64,000 nt of DNA from Zanthoxylum bungeanum. Taxonomy: Eukaryota > Streptophyta > Magnoliopsida > Sapindales > Rutaceae. Shown piece by piece: positions 10,735-21,468 of the stretch. The notes under the pieces are model-generated. The model was given only the letters and a program-made list of their open reading frames with translations. It was not told where the DNA came from and ran no database searches. The translations under genes were made by a program, and so were the position numbers. The stretch is from positions 558,001-622,000 of the forward strand of contig SKCR01032775.1 in NCBI GenBank assembly GCA_019454045.1. The letters run 5' to 3'. Position 1 is the first letter of the stretch. Each line of letters opens with the position of its first letter.

Positions 10735-10912
10735 TTTTTTTTTTTGAAATCGTTGTAAACTCCGCCACCAAACCACCCATTCTGGGCCGCGGCGCAGGTA
10801 AAACCCCCGGCTGCCCCAGGCTCTTACAAGAAGTTGCACCCCCTGAATTCGAACCCAGAACCTCAAGATGAGATTCTGGATCCTTCACCACCAAGCCACA
10901 CCCCTCGAGGGC
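10735..10912 (-). mobile_element. tRNA-derived SINE copy 2
   Basis: Minus-strand copy. Target duplication TTTTCATT at 10727-10734 and 10913-10920. The poly-T at the left is the A-tail on the minus strand. The B-box region GGTTCGAATTC is retained; the body is GC-rich relative to the flanks. Confidence 0.85.
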
Positions 10913-11191
10913 TTTTCATTAATTTATCAGACATATTTAATAAATTTTTGAAATATCTGCTCACCCTAAAATAGGGACCTAGCACTTCGCCAATAATATT
11001 CATTCCACTTAAATTTTTTATTTAAATATATTTAAATTAATTATTTAATTAATTATTTAAATTAATCCAATTGTAAATATTAGGATATCCTCATTTAATA
11101 AAATGAATATGCCTTTAAAAAAGGATTACAATGCATTGACAAACAAAAAACACATTTTCCAATGCCATTTTTAAAATTAAGTATCCTTCTT

Positions 11192-11380
11192 TTTATGAAA
11201 GGGAAATGCTAATGAGTGCCCTTAGGGCACTTGTTAATAATCCATTTTAGGAAAGTGTTTATAGGAAAAATGAAAAGGTAATTAATGTTTTGACAATTTT
11301 TTACTTTCCCCAATAAAGTGATATGAAAACTTACCAAAAATGGATCTTTAATGAGTGAGTTAGCATGACCCTTTATGAAA
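11192..11380 (+). mobile_element. Mutator-like MITE with 9-bp target duplication
   Basis: 171-bp element (11201-11371). It starts GGGAAATGCTAATGAGTGCC and ends with the approximate inverse ACTCATT..TTAGCATGACCC, flanked by TTTATGAAA at 11192-11200 and 11372-11380. A 9-bp duplication is typical of the Mutator superfamily. No coding capacity. Confidence 0.85.
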
Positions 11381-12287
11381 TGAAAATGCCCTCACCTCAA
11401 AATTGATTATATGTATGTTGTTTTGATGGGAGATATTTTAACTTAAATTTAAACTTCAAAAGTGAAATTGCGTATAAGTGCATAACAAACAAACTCTTTA
11501 TACTCATTACGAGATGAATTGGTTATGTGACAAAATAATATGGAATTAAAAATTTTGTCAATTTTATGCTATTAAGTTAGTAATTTTACTAATTAAGTTT
11601 AATGTTCAATTTCTTCAACTTAATGATTTCAATAATTAATCCCCAAAAGTAAGTTTCTAAACAATATGCATATATGAAATACAAACTTGCAATAAATAAA
11701 GGAGTTTACGGTTAAAGAAAATTGTCACCGTATTTATAGTGATTCAGACAACTTTTTGCTTACATCCACTCCATCAAGCAACGCTTGAAGATTTCCACTA
11801 AGTTGAATCCACAACTTACACTGAGTTTTCCGTGGCTCACTCACAACCAAGACTTTTGTCCCCTAAGTTCACTCCAAACCTTTACAAAATAGTTTTATCC
11901 ATATGTTAACTCTTAAACTTTTACAATGAGTTTTGATCTTAAGCTCACTCACAGACCGTTACACAAATTGCTTTTTTGAGTATACTCACTCAACAATGGA
12001 CTTCCCAACCACAAGCTTATTAATATGGAAGTTTAAAATACAATTTAGGCACTAACAAAAGATAAAGAAGATTCAAGATGTGAGTTGCTAACCCAAAAAG
12101 CTCTCTAAATGATAAGAATGTGTATGTAGTGAGCATGATTATGAGAGTGTACGATAAAGAAGATTTTGTTTACTCTCTGATTTTTCCTTAGAATAAATCG
12201 TATGAATGTGCAAGAAGCTAGAAAAAATGAAATCGAGGCTCAACTTATAGAGAAAGTGAAATACTGCATATGCTCTCTGTGTGAGCA

Positions 12288-12431
12288 CGATATGTCGATC
12301 TCAGAAGCCGAAATGCCCATCTCAGAAGCCGATATGACGATCTCAAATGCTAGTATGTCGGTCTCAAAGACTGGTATGTCGTTCTAAGAAGCCGGTATAC
12401 CTGTCTCAAAGGCCGGTATACCGATCTCAGA
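12288..12431 (+). repeat. Tandem array of about 21-bp units (GCCGGTATGNCGATCTCAGA-like)
   Basis: About seven imperfect copies built from GGTATGNCG and ATCTCAGAAGCC, within the long LTR. A 61-codon frame beginning at 12202 crosses the start of the array and is not considered a gene. Confidence 0.75.
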
Positions 12432-12434
12432 AGC

Positions 12435-12808
12435 TTACTGTTGAAGATTATATAACGGATTATTGATCGGTATGGAAGTCGGTATGGCGACTAGCTCATC
12501 GGTATGAGGACTGGTATGGACCGTCTCGATTCTAGTAGTTGTGCAAACTCTAGCTGACCGATATGAGAGACCGATATGAAGCAGTCAGGATCCATAGAGC
12601 ATGCAAAGTATAACAACTATATTACCGTTGAAGATTAAAATATTATACTGGATTATTGATCGGTATGGAGGTCGGTATACCGATTAGCTCATCGGTATGA
12701 GGACTGGTATGGACCGTCTCGGTTCCAGTAGTTGTGCAAACTCCAGCTGATTAGTATGGGAGACCGGCATGAAGCATTCAAGATCCAAAGAGCATGCAAA
12801 TCTGCCTA
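12435..12808 (+). repeat. Two tandem copies of a 187-bp segment in the LTR
   Basis: TTACTGTTGAAG at 12435 and TTACCGTTGAAG at 12622 start two diverged copies. Each contains GATCGGTATGGA.GTCGGTAT and ends near an AGAGCATGCAAA string. The partner LTR has a single copy near 16090. Confidence 0.8.
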
Positions 12809-13156
12809 AGGCATAACATGGTCACCGATATATCGGTGTAGAGTACCGGTATGCCGGTATCAGTGCAGAAAATACAGGATTCGAAAGTTGAAAGCATTTT
12901 GCACATGACCTTAATGCATTTAAATGAATGTGCATGTGAGTCTTATGAGATTAAGGATTTAAATTAACAACTCACTTACAAAGAGTGTCATAAGCTAATA
13001 CCACATAAGATTTTCTTCAATAAGCGATAGTCTTCACATCCATTGATCTTCATCACCATTTGCTTCGATATATTTTTATAATGTTCGCATATACGCGTCA
13101 AAGACTTCTGTCACGTTGCATCATCAAAATCCATCTCGAGTGATATAATATTAACA

Positions 13157-14010
13157 ATCTCCTCATTTTGATGATGTCAACCTTTAAAATTTGTGAGCAT
13201 TGAGAGTTCAAATATGTTGACGATTTTTGCTCCCCCTCAACATGTGATTGTCTTCAATATCTTTATAAGACGTAGACAAACACATTAGTATAAAACTAGC
13301 TCCCCATTAATACAAGGGTAAGAGTAACAAAAGTTTTTATCTTATTCATATGATTTCTCCCTCTTTGATATTATCAGAAAAGATTGAGAAGCAAAAGTTA
13401 AGTTCAATGAGATACCTATCAATATGTGCACAAAACATATGAAAGTTCATTAACATGCACACTTAGCATTTTTTCCTCTTTGCCATATATTTTAAAATTC
13501 ATGCATAGGATCATCAAAATCATTCAAATTAAGCCAATATCCATGCATTTCATTTTCAACATATAGAGATCAATGGCAAGGCATATTCAATGCTAATAAT
13601 TCAAAAGGATCACACATATTCATAAAAGACAATAAGTCATATGTGATATCAATTGATACTTAAATGAGATTAATGATATGATTAAGCATAGATTGATATC
13701 AATTGACCAATTGAAATTCAAATTACCTAATCACTAGTATGTTTCTCAATTAAGTCCAATTTCATACCAATTGAAATTAACATGCTTATATAGGTTGGAG
13801 GAAATAGTATCAATGTTTCCGTAAACACGAATTTTACATTTTACCGTTATCACAGAGTGACGAATCCATAAATCTTGAAAAATCATCTGATTTTACGGTA
13901 GAGATTGATATTGTTCTTGTTGAGCTCTTTCCTCATTTTTGTTAAGTCTATGGGATCAATTTGTATTTCTCATTGATTGACCTTTCCCAAAACTTCCCCT
14001 ACAAATGTTT
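13157..14010 (-). other. Non-coding 3' part of the gag-only copia interior
   Basis: It begins at the polypurine tract beside the left LTR. I recognise no pol domain on either strand. Confidence 0.5.
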
Positions 14011-15165
14011 TCAAGCAAATCTTGGTATCCAAACTTTTTTGGGTCCATGAGGGTTAGTATTAGTTCCTTTCGGAACCCAAATAATAGTCACATTTCTCAT
14101 TTTGGTCCAACAATCATATCTTTTGTGACCTTTTATATTACATGTATAACATACAATATTTGATTCAATTACTTTAGATGCATGTATATGTGATGAATGT
14201 GCATATGATTTTAATGTCTTAACAAAATAGTTGCTCAAATATTATTTCTTCATATGAGGTTTATATCATAATCCATATTTTCCAAAAATACATCTTTGTG
14301 ATCCAAGTACCATTTTAAAGTTCTTTTCACCTTGAGTGAATTTGGTCACAATGCATCGTAAGTCATCTAATTTCTTACTTAAATAATCATTTTCAATTTT
14401 TACAGATTCACAAAATGCATGATGATTTAAAAGTAGATGCTTCATTTTGTATGTTTTATACATTATGTTCATGTTTATCATTTAAACACATGTTTTCATT
14501 ATCTAAAGCATGAATTTGCGTTCAATGAGGAATGCATGCTCATTTTGATCAACCAGCACATCATTTTCATGCTTGGCCTTTAAGCAAATATTATCATTAT
14601 CCAAAGCACAAATTTTCTCCATACATGATGCATGTTCATATTGATATAATGTATGCTCTTTATTAATCAAAATACATTTCTTTCTAAGGCATCATATTTA
14701 TCATGCAAGTTATTCAACATGTCAAGCATTTCATCACAATCAGAAATATCGATTCAGAAACATAAATGCTTTCATTTTTTGATTCCCCTCTAAGATTTTC
14801 TATAGCCATGAACGCTAAATTACAAGTTTCATCATTTGATGAGCTATGATCAATATTGCATTCATCTAATTGCATAATTCCCTCATATAGCAATTATAAG
14901 GATTTTCATAATTCATATACACTTGTAAATTTGGGAATCCTATTAATTATGCTTTTATCTAATACTTCATATAAGAATTTAAGTACATTAGAATTTACGG
15001 AAATTTTCTACTCTCCTGTGATTTCTTTATATCCACCAATATTATAGGCGAGCAAAAATATAAGCATCATTATTTTCTAAAATTTGAAGTCCGTTCCGTC
15101 ATAAATGGCGGTCTATCAATGAATGCTCATTTGGTGAAGTATGTTGTGTAGCTTGTAGAGGCCAT
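14011..15165 (-). pseudogene. Copia gag remnant
   Basis: Broken copia Gag, read leftward. Near 15165-15090 a degenerate RPPF..-type Gag N-terminus follows the primer site. At 14481-14266 a 71-codon frame contains ENDYLSKKLDDL and KFTQGEKNFKMVLGSQRC, a coiled-coil-like segment typical of long copia Gags. At 14238-14011 a frame carries the zinc knuckle CYTCNIKGHKRYDC (CX2CX4HX4C) and then WVPKG and GPKKVWIP. Numerous stops and frame changes separate these pieces. No protease, integrase or RT follows. Confidence 0.8.
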
Positions 15166-15205
15166 GATCGATTATCAGATGATTAAGTTTTTGTTGAGAA
15201 ATCAT

Positions 15206-15217
15206 GCTCTAATACCA
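15206..15217 (-). other. Primer-binding site of the gag-only copia element
   Basis: On the minus strand TGGTATTAGAGC, one base different from the canonical initiator-tRNA-Met site, two bases inside the LTR. Confidence 0.8.
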
Positions 15218-15219
15218 AT

Positions 15220-16581
15220 TGAAATTGCATAAAGCGCACAACAAACAATCCCTCTATACCAAATAGGAGGGTGAATTGTGTATATGATAAAATAATACGG
15301 AATTGCAAATTTTGTCAATTTTATGTTACTAAATTAATGGCTTTACCAATTAAGCTTAATGTTTAATTTCCTCAACTTAATGATTTCAACAATTAATACC
15401 CAAAAGCAAGTTTCTAAAGAATATGCATATATAAAATACAAACTTGCAATAAATAAAGGAGTTTAGGGTTAGATAAAATTGACACTGTATTTATAGTGGT
15501 TCGGCCAACTCTTTGCCTACGTCTACTCCCCCAAGTCATGCTTGAAGGTTTTCACCAAGTTAAATCCATAACTTACACTGAGTTTTTCGTGGCTCATTCG
15601 CAACCAAGAGTTTTGTCCTCTAGGTTCACTCCAAACCTTTACACAAAAGTTTTATCCTTAGGTTCACTCTTAAACATTTACAATGAGTTTTGTTCATAGG
15701 CTCACTCACAAACCTTTATACAAATTACCCTTTTGAGTATACCCACTCAACAATAGACTTCCCAACCATAAGCGTATGAATATGGAAGTTTAAAGTACAA
15801 CTCAGGCACTCACAAAAGATAAAGAAGATTCAAGATGTGAGTTGCTAACCCAATAAATCTAAGTTATCTAAATGATAAGAATGTGTATGTAGTGAGCTTG
15901 ATTATGAAAGTGTATGATAAATAAGATTTTTATTATTATTTATTTTTGTGTTATAAGAAATTATATGAAGGTGCAAGAAGTTGGAAAAAATGAAATCGGG
16001 TCTCAATTTATAGAGAAAGTGAAATATTACATTTGCCTTTATCTGAGACTGGTATGCCACTCTGCCAATGCATAACAGTTATATTACCATTGAAGATTAA
16101 AGTGTTGTATCGGATTACTGACCGGTATGGAGGTCGGTATGCCGGTTAGCTCACTGATATGGGGACCGATATGGACCGTCATGATTCCTATGACTGTGAA
16201 AACTCTAGCTGATTGGTATGGAACAACCTGATTTCGAATAGCATGCAAATCTGCCCAATGCAGAACAGCGTCACTGGTATGCCGGTCTCAGTGCAGAAAA
16301 TACATGATTCGAAAGTTGAAAGTATTTTACACATGACCTTAATGCATCTAAATGAATGTGCATATAAGTCCTGTGAGTTTAGATATTTAAATTAACTATT
16401 CACTTACAAAGAGAGCCATAAGCAAAGACCACTAAATATTTTCTTCAATAAGCGCTAGTTTTCACATCTATTGTTATTTATCACCACTTGCTTTAACATC
16501 TTTTTGTAATGTTTAATGTGCGTCGAAGACTTCCGCCACGTTGTATCATCGAAATCTATCTTAAGTGTTATGACACTAACA
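15220..16581 (-). repeat. 5' LTR (1362 bp) of the gag-only copia element
   Basis: Collinear with 11463-13156 but lacking the expanded tandem repeats. It is clearly diverged from its partner, so the insertion is old. Confidence 0.85.
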
Positions 16582-16689
16582 AAAAGTATAATTTAATTAT
16601 GTAAATTCATTGACCTTATAAAAAATTAAAATGATAGGAAGCTCATAGTTTCTTTTTCAATGACTATATTTAAATTAAAATATTTACAC

Positions 16690-16694
<5 letters not shown>

Positions 16695-16747
<53 letters not shown>

Positions 16748-16758
16748 ATATATATATA
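16695..16758. repeat. (TA)n microsatellite
   Basis: About 60 bases of alternating TA directly beside the Helitron end. Helitrons insert between A and T, so a TA tract offers many target sites. Confidence 0.9.
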
Positions 16759-17172
16759 CTAGTTTTTGTTCGTGCCTACGGCACGGTGTTACAGTATTTG
16801 CTCGTGCCTACGGCACGGTGTTACAGAATTAAATGATTTTATTTTTTAATTAAATGATGCCTGTGCTACTGCATACGGCACGGTGTTACAGTATTTGGCC
16901 GTGCCTACGGCACGATGTTACAGTATTTGGCCGTGCCTACGGCACGGTGTTACAGTATTTGCCCGTGCCTACGGCACGGTGTTACATAATTAAATGATTT
17001 TATTTTAACTTTCTATTTTTTAATTTGAAATTTTTTTACCATTTCCATCAATCAATTCACTATCTTTCCTCCAATTACCAATGAAATGATATGGGCCGTC
17101 AATTAAGCCACATAAAGAGAGCCGTTGGATACACTCTCTTTCCTCCAACACCATTCTCCTTTATTATATAGA
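16759..17172 (-). mobile_element. Non-autonomous Helitron copy 1 with six terminal hairpins
   Basis: On the minus strand it starts TCTATATAATAAAGG after an A and ends hairpin-GAACAAAAACTAG before a T. TC...CTAG ends, a 3' hairpin and insertion between A and T are the Helitron hallmarks. The terminal hairpin CCGTGCC-TAC-GGCACGG occurs about six times (near 16771, 16803, a degenerate one near 16862, 16899, 16931, 16963), separated by TGTTACAG(T/A)ATT-type spacers. No Rep/helicase. Confidence 0.85.
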
Positions 17173-17338
17173 TATATATAATTAAATAAAACATCTCTAT
17201 GAAAATGATAGGAAGTTCATAGTTTCTTTTTCAAATTGATGAAATAATATAATATAATATAATAATATAAAATAAAAAAGAGAGATGGAGACTCAAACCT
17301 TCTTTAAATTAACTTATAACAATGTGTATATTCTATTA

Positions 17339-17515
17339 TTTTTTTTTTGAAATTGTTGGAAATTATATCGTCAAATCATCTCTTTTGAATTTAAGCGGAG
17401 CATGTAAAATCATCGACTGTCTCAGACTCTTATAGGAAACACACTATTGAATTCGAACCCAAAACCTCAAAATGAGATCTTGAACTCTATACCATTAAAT
17501 CACGCTCTTTCAAAT
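17339..17515 (-). mobile_element. tRNA-derived SINE copy 3
   Basis: Minus strand. Near-duplicate flanks GTGTATATTCTATT and GTGTGTATTCTATT. Retains GAATTCGAACCC (B-box complement) and the TTAAGCGGAGCATGTAAAA segment. Confidence 0.85.
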
Positions 17516-17890
17516 AGTGTGTATTCTATTCATTGTAATTTTACATGAAAAGGAAAAATTGTGCATAACTCCTCCCCGTACGTGGAATAGTAACATGTAC
17601 GTGCAAACAGAGCAGCACTGATACAGTATTGACACAGAAAATTTATCATGTTTATGATGCAATGATACCCGTACAATTTCAGTGTAAATTTGTCGGATCG
17701 TGTAAGCTTCTGACTGGCTTCTGAAATCAGAACGGATACAATGGACCACTCATCATCATCACTGATCTTCACAGATCTTTTCAAATCTAGCTGGCTTCAG
17801 TGGGGTCCTCATATATATGTGGGAAGAGTCTTCTTCCCAAAAATGTCAAAAGAAAGTTCACCTAAATCACTTGGACCACGACTGCATATA

Positions 17891-18068
17891 GTTTTTTTTT
17901 AAAAAAAATTGTTGGAAATTTACCGTCAAATTATCTCTTCCGGACTTAAGCGGAGCAAGTAAAACTTCTGATTATCTCTAATTCTTACAATAAACACATT
18001 TCATAAATTTGAACCCATAAACTCAATGTGAAATTCTGAACTCTACACTATCAAGCCGCGTTCTTATG
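17891..18068 (-). mobile_element. tRNA-derived SINE copy 4
   Basis: Minus strand, T-tail at the left (17891-17900). Diverged flanking duplication ACCACGACTGCATATA / ACCACCAATGCATATA. B-box region partly eroded (AATTTGAACCC). Confidence 0.8.
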
Positions 18069-18354
18069 AACCACCAATGCATATAATGTTATTACGTGTA
18101 AGAAAAAATTTGTGTAGTGAGACGATGACAGCAAATGTTAAGTGAAAAAGAGATGCAAATAGAATTAGATTTTGTGAATAATTCGGTGGGACCAGAAAAC
18201 ATTTTTGAATTTTTGTGTTTTTTTTGGCCAAGCAAAGCATGGGGTATTTTTTAGATTTTGAGCTTATCAAGACACTGTTACTAAGCTTATCAATATACTG
18301 TTGCTTCTGTCTCAACTCAAGGACTATATTTGTAAGTGGGTATTGGTATATTTT

Positions 18355-18532
18355 ATTTTATTTTAAAAAAAAATTGTTGGAAATCTCACCGTAAAATCAT
18401 TCATTTCGGGTTTAAGCGGAATAGATAAAATTTGGAACTGTCTCAGAATCTTATAAGAAACGCATTCCCTGAATTCAAACTCAGGACTTCAAAGTGAGAT
18501 CATGAACCCATACCACCAAACCACACCATTAA
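18355..18532 (-). mobile_element. tRNA-derived SINE copy 5
   Basis: Minus strand. The body is recognisable from TTGTTGGAAATCTCACC through GAATTCAAACTCAGGAC. ACTATATTTGTA (near 18323) and ACTGTATTTGTA (near 18535) look like the target duplication. Confidence 0.75.
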
Positions 18533-18692
18533 ACACTGTATTTGTAGATCAGCAACACGTATTTGATTATTGTTTCTTAAACACTTCTCTGACCTTTCCT
18601 TTAATGATAATAATTTTTTTTTTAAAAAAAAACACTCACTTATCTCATTCAAATTACTCATGTTTTCATTAGAAATTAGTTTTTCATACGAT

Positions 18693-19386
18693 TAAGAATG
18701 AGGGGTGAACACGATTTCGGGTCAAACCGCAAACCGCACCACACTGAATTGAACCGCGCGGTTTGAAAAAATATTAAAAATGATTTCAAATCGCACCGAA
18801 TCGAACCACAAATTTCGAGTCGGTGCGCGGTTTTGACCCACACTGAACCGCACCGAACCGCCCAAACCGCAAATTAGAATATGAAAGATTTAATATGTGT
18901 ATAATTTTATATAGATTGCTTCCGCTACTTCAAGAATTTAATATAAAGGTAATAAAATGATTAAGAAATTATAAGCTTCTCGTTCAGATACAATTAAAAA
19001 TTTAAAGATTAATTACAATCAACTTGGCTTTCTTAGAAGATGTTGAATTGAAACGTGAATGACTTATGAAATTGTTCAAATGTTATTAAAGTCGTACATT
19101 TTTAGGTTCAAATGAAGATTATTATTATTATTATTATTATTATTTTTATGAATTGATTCAACTTTAAAGATTAATTATAATGTGAAAACGCATAAAATTT
19201 TCTTAAAAATTCTATAATCCAAACCGCCGATCCGAACCGCCGAAACCGCTAAATCGCCAACCCGAGCCGCCGCGGTTTTCCTTATCAAATTTGCGGTTTC
19301 GGTTTCTAATTTCCCAAACCGCCAACCCGCGCGGTTTGAAGGAAAAAACCGACCCGAACCGCACCGCGAACACCCCTAAGAATGAG
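18693..19386. mobile_element. hAT-like non-autonomous element with AACCGC subterminal repeats
   Basis: It starts GGGTGAACACG and ends CGCGAACACCCC, inverted termini. The direct repeat TAAGAATGAG flanks it (18693-18702 and 19377-19386), containing the 8-bp duplication expected of hAT elements. Both ends are packed with AACCGC/GCGGTT/CCGAACC strings while the middle is AT-rich. No transposase frame, so it must depend on an autonomous relative. Confidence 0.75.
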
Positions 19387-19795
19387 TTTTCTACTAAATA
19401 AAAAATTTCTGATTTAAGTATTAATTATATGTTAGAAAAATGATTGAACTGACAAAATGAAATCTTGAAAATATATAAAACCAAACTTTATTTTACTGCA
19501 TTTAAATATTACGGTTTTTATTTTTATTTTTTTTATTTTTTTTTTTACCTTAATATATTACTAACTCTTCACTGGTGTTATTGTTGTCTCAGAGAATACA
19601 CCGGTTTTTTCTTCTCCAAGAAATGTGAACTAATCTTTAAAATTTTCTCACTCAAATGAAGAAATTTTGATCCACTCTTACTCTTATTTAAAGAAGTGTA
19701 TGAATATGTTTCCGGTTTTTGTTGTATATTCCAATTGATCATTAGTCGTCAATTTTCATAATATAATCTCCTTTTATAGACATGGAGAGATTTCA

Positions 19796-20140
19796 AATGA
19801 AGAGACATAACAAATGATAATGGTTACATCAATTCACTTTTGAAATTGCACCATTTCAGTAACAACTGTGTGTTTTCATTTTAAATTTTTTGTGAAACAA
19901 AGTGTCATTATAATAATGTGAAATAAACCATTAAGAAGAATTTACATTATCAAACAAAAGGCACCTAAAATGGATATAACAATTGATAACGATTGCATCC
20001 ATTTACTTTGAATTTGAACAATTTCACTAACAATTAAGTGTTTTCATTTTGAATTTTAAATAATTAAAATGAAATAAAGTGTCATTAAGTGAAGCAACCC
20101 ATTAAAGAATGTATCTCATAAAACAAAAGGCACCTGCTAA
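19796..20140. repeat. Diverged tandem duplication of about 170 bp
   Basis: Two copies share ACAAATGATAA.GGTTACAT, TTTCA.TAACAA.T..GTGTTTTCATTTT, AAAGTGTCATTA and end AAACAAAAGGCACCT. No coding sense. Confidence 0.6.
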
Positions 20141-20207
20141 CACACATAACAAATATTCCTTCAATATTCGAATTGCACCTGTTCAGAGCTTCGGTCCACC
20201 AAATTCA

Positions 20208-20350
20208 TAGTTTTTTTTAATCGTTTGGAAATCCCGCCGTCAAATTGTTTATTTTGGGCTTAAACGGAGCATGTAAAACCTTCGACTGTCCCAAATTCTT
20301 ACAAGAAAAATAATCACTGAATTCGAACCCAGAACCTCAAGATGAAATAC
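20208..20350 (-). mobile_element. tRNA-derived SINE copy 6 (5'-truncated)
   Basis: Minus strand. Retains the 3' body and GAATTCGAACCCAGAACCTC, but the tRNA-like head beyond about 20350 is missing. Confidence 0.75.
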
Positions 20351-20465
20351 TCACAGGATAAACTAAGGTCCATCGAACTAGAGAGTTCAGTCCGCCGAAC
20401 TTTGGTGCTTCAAAAACATGCTTTCTGTGCAGATTGCGGTTTATCAATCCTTTTTGTTCAGTAAA

Positions 20466-21021
20466 TAGGGGTGTCAAAACGAATCAACGAATCGAATTCG
20501 TATCGAATCCTAAACGAATCGAATCAAAATATGATGAATTCGTATTCGATTCGTTTATTAAACGAATCTTAATATCAAGATTCGGATTCGATTCGTTTAT
20601 TAAACGAATCGAATACGAATATTCGTTTATTCGTTTAGTCAATGATATTATTTAATAAAATAATTTACCACACTTGATTTACATTAATTCTTCATAAATA
20701 TATACATATGAAATATGTAATTAATATATTTACTAAAAATACTTCACCAAATATTGAAAATATTATTTTTTCTATGATAATTAACTATAATTTCTCGAAT
20801 CTTAATTGAAAATTAACAAGAACTAGTAAATAAAAATAATAAAACGAATCCTAAACGAATAAACGAATCAATGTGCTTAAATTCGTATTCGATTCGTTTA
20901 ATAAACGAATCGAATCGAATTGACCCATTTATTAAACGAATCCATTTTCTCAAACCCATATTCGCTTTAAAGCGAATCGAATCGAACGAATAAACGAATC
21001 TTGACCCAAATTGCCACCCAA
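20466..21021. mobile_element. hAT-like MITE with AACGAATCGAAT subterminal repeats, copy A
   Basis: 556 bp. It starts TAGGGGTGTCAAAACGAATC and ends GACCCAAATTGCCACCCAA, an imperfect inverted terminus. Both ends carry many AAACGAATC/CGAATCGAAT strings; the centre is AT-rich. It is the same family as 30255-30800, in opposite orientation. No clear 8-bp duplication here, so the insertion is probably older. A 73-codon and an 82-codon frame across the repeats are artefacts. Confidence 0.8.
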
Positions 21022-21255
21022 CCGAGCTTCCAATTTTGGAAATTCCCAAATATTTTTTCAAAATTAATTTTATTTACCTGAGCCCAACAAACTAAAAAAA
21101 TAAAATCATTTTTCTCACTAGATGAGATCAAATTCATGGATTTTTTGACGTTACATATGTTCCATCCAAAATTATTGTATCATTATTTAACATAATTTTT
21201 TTTTTAGAATCTATATCATAACAAATCAATAATTTTTACGTTAGTTATCGATACC

Positions 21256-21468
21256 TAACATAACCCGTCCCCAAGGAACGCGGTTTGGTGGTATAGTGTT
21301 CAAGATCTCACATTGAGGTCATGAGTTCGAATCCAAGAAGTACGTTTCTTGTAAGAACCCGAAACAGTCGAGAATTTTACTTGCTTTGTTTACGCCCGAA
21401 ATAGGTGATTTGACAATAAAATTTCCAACGATTCAACAAAAAAAAATAAAAAATAAAATAACATAACC
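21256..21468 (+). mobile_element. tRNA-derived SINE copy 7
   Basis: Element 21266-21458, duplication TAACATAACC at 21256-21265 and 21459-21468. Starts GTCCCCAAGGAACGCGG, has TGAGTTCGAATCC (B-box) and ends in an A-rich tail. Confidence 0.9.

Larger units (their letters stand above)
11463..13156 (-). repeat. 3' LTR (1694 bp) of the gag-only copia element
   Basis: Longer than its partner by 332 bp because of internal tandem expansion (12288-12431 and 12435-12808). Otherwise collinear with 15220-16581 from end to end. Confidence 0.85.
11458..16586 (-). mobile_element. Old, gag-only Ty1/copia element with unequal LTRs
   Basis: The element runs 11463-16581, flanked by AAAAG at 11458-11462 and 16582-16586. 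LTRs start TGAAATTG and end TAACA. The right LTR is 5' (minus-strand element), followed by the primer-site GCTCTAATACCA (15206-15217 on +), one base off the initiator tRNA-Met site. The left LTR follows a polypurine-like ATCTCCTCATTTT (13157-13169 on +). The interior is only 2063 bp and shows gag remnants, with no protease, integrase or RT. This layout resembles short gag-bearing non-autonomous elements (TR-GAG type) or an internal deletion of a full copia. Confidence 0.88.

Noticed and set aside
17510..17784. 79- and 84-codon overlapping minus-strand ORFs
   Set aside because: Two frames over the same DNA, no domain, lying between SINE copies in AT-rich DNA; probably chance.
20434..21061. Arg/Phe/Asp/Ser-rich ORFs in copy A of the CGAATC element
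   Set aside because: Produced by CGAATCGAAT subterminal repeats of a MITE; open in both orientations.
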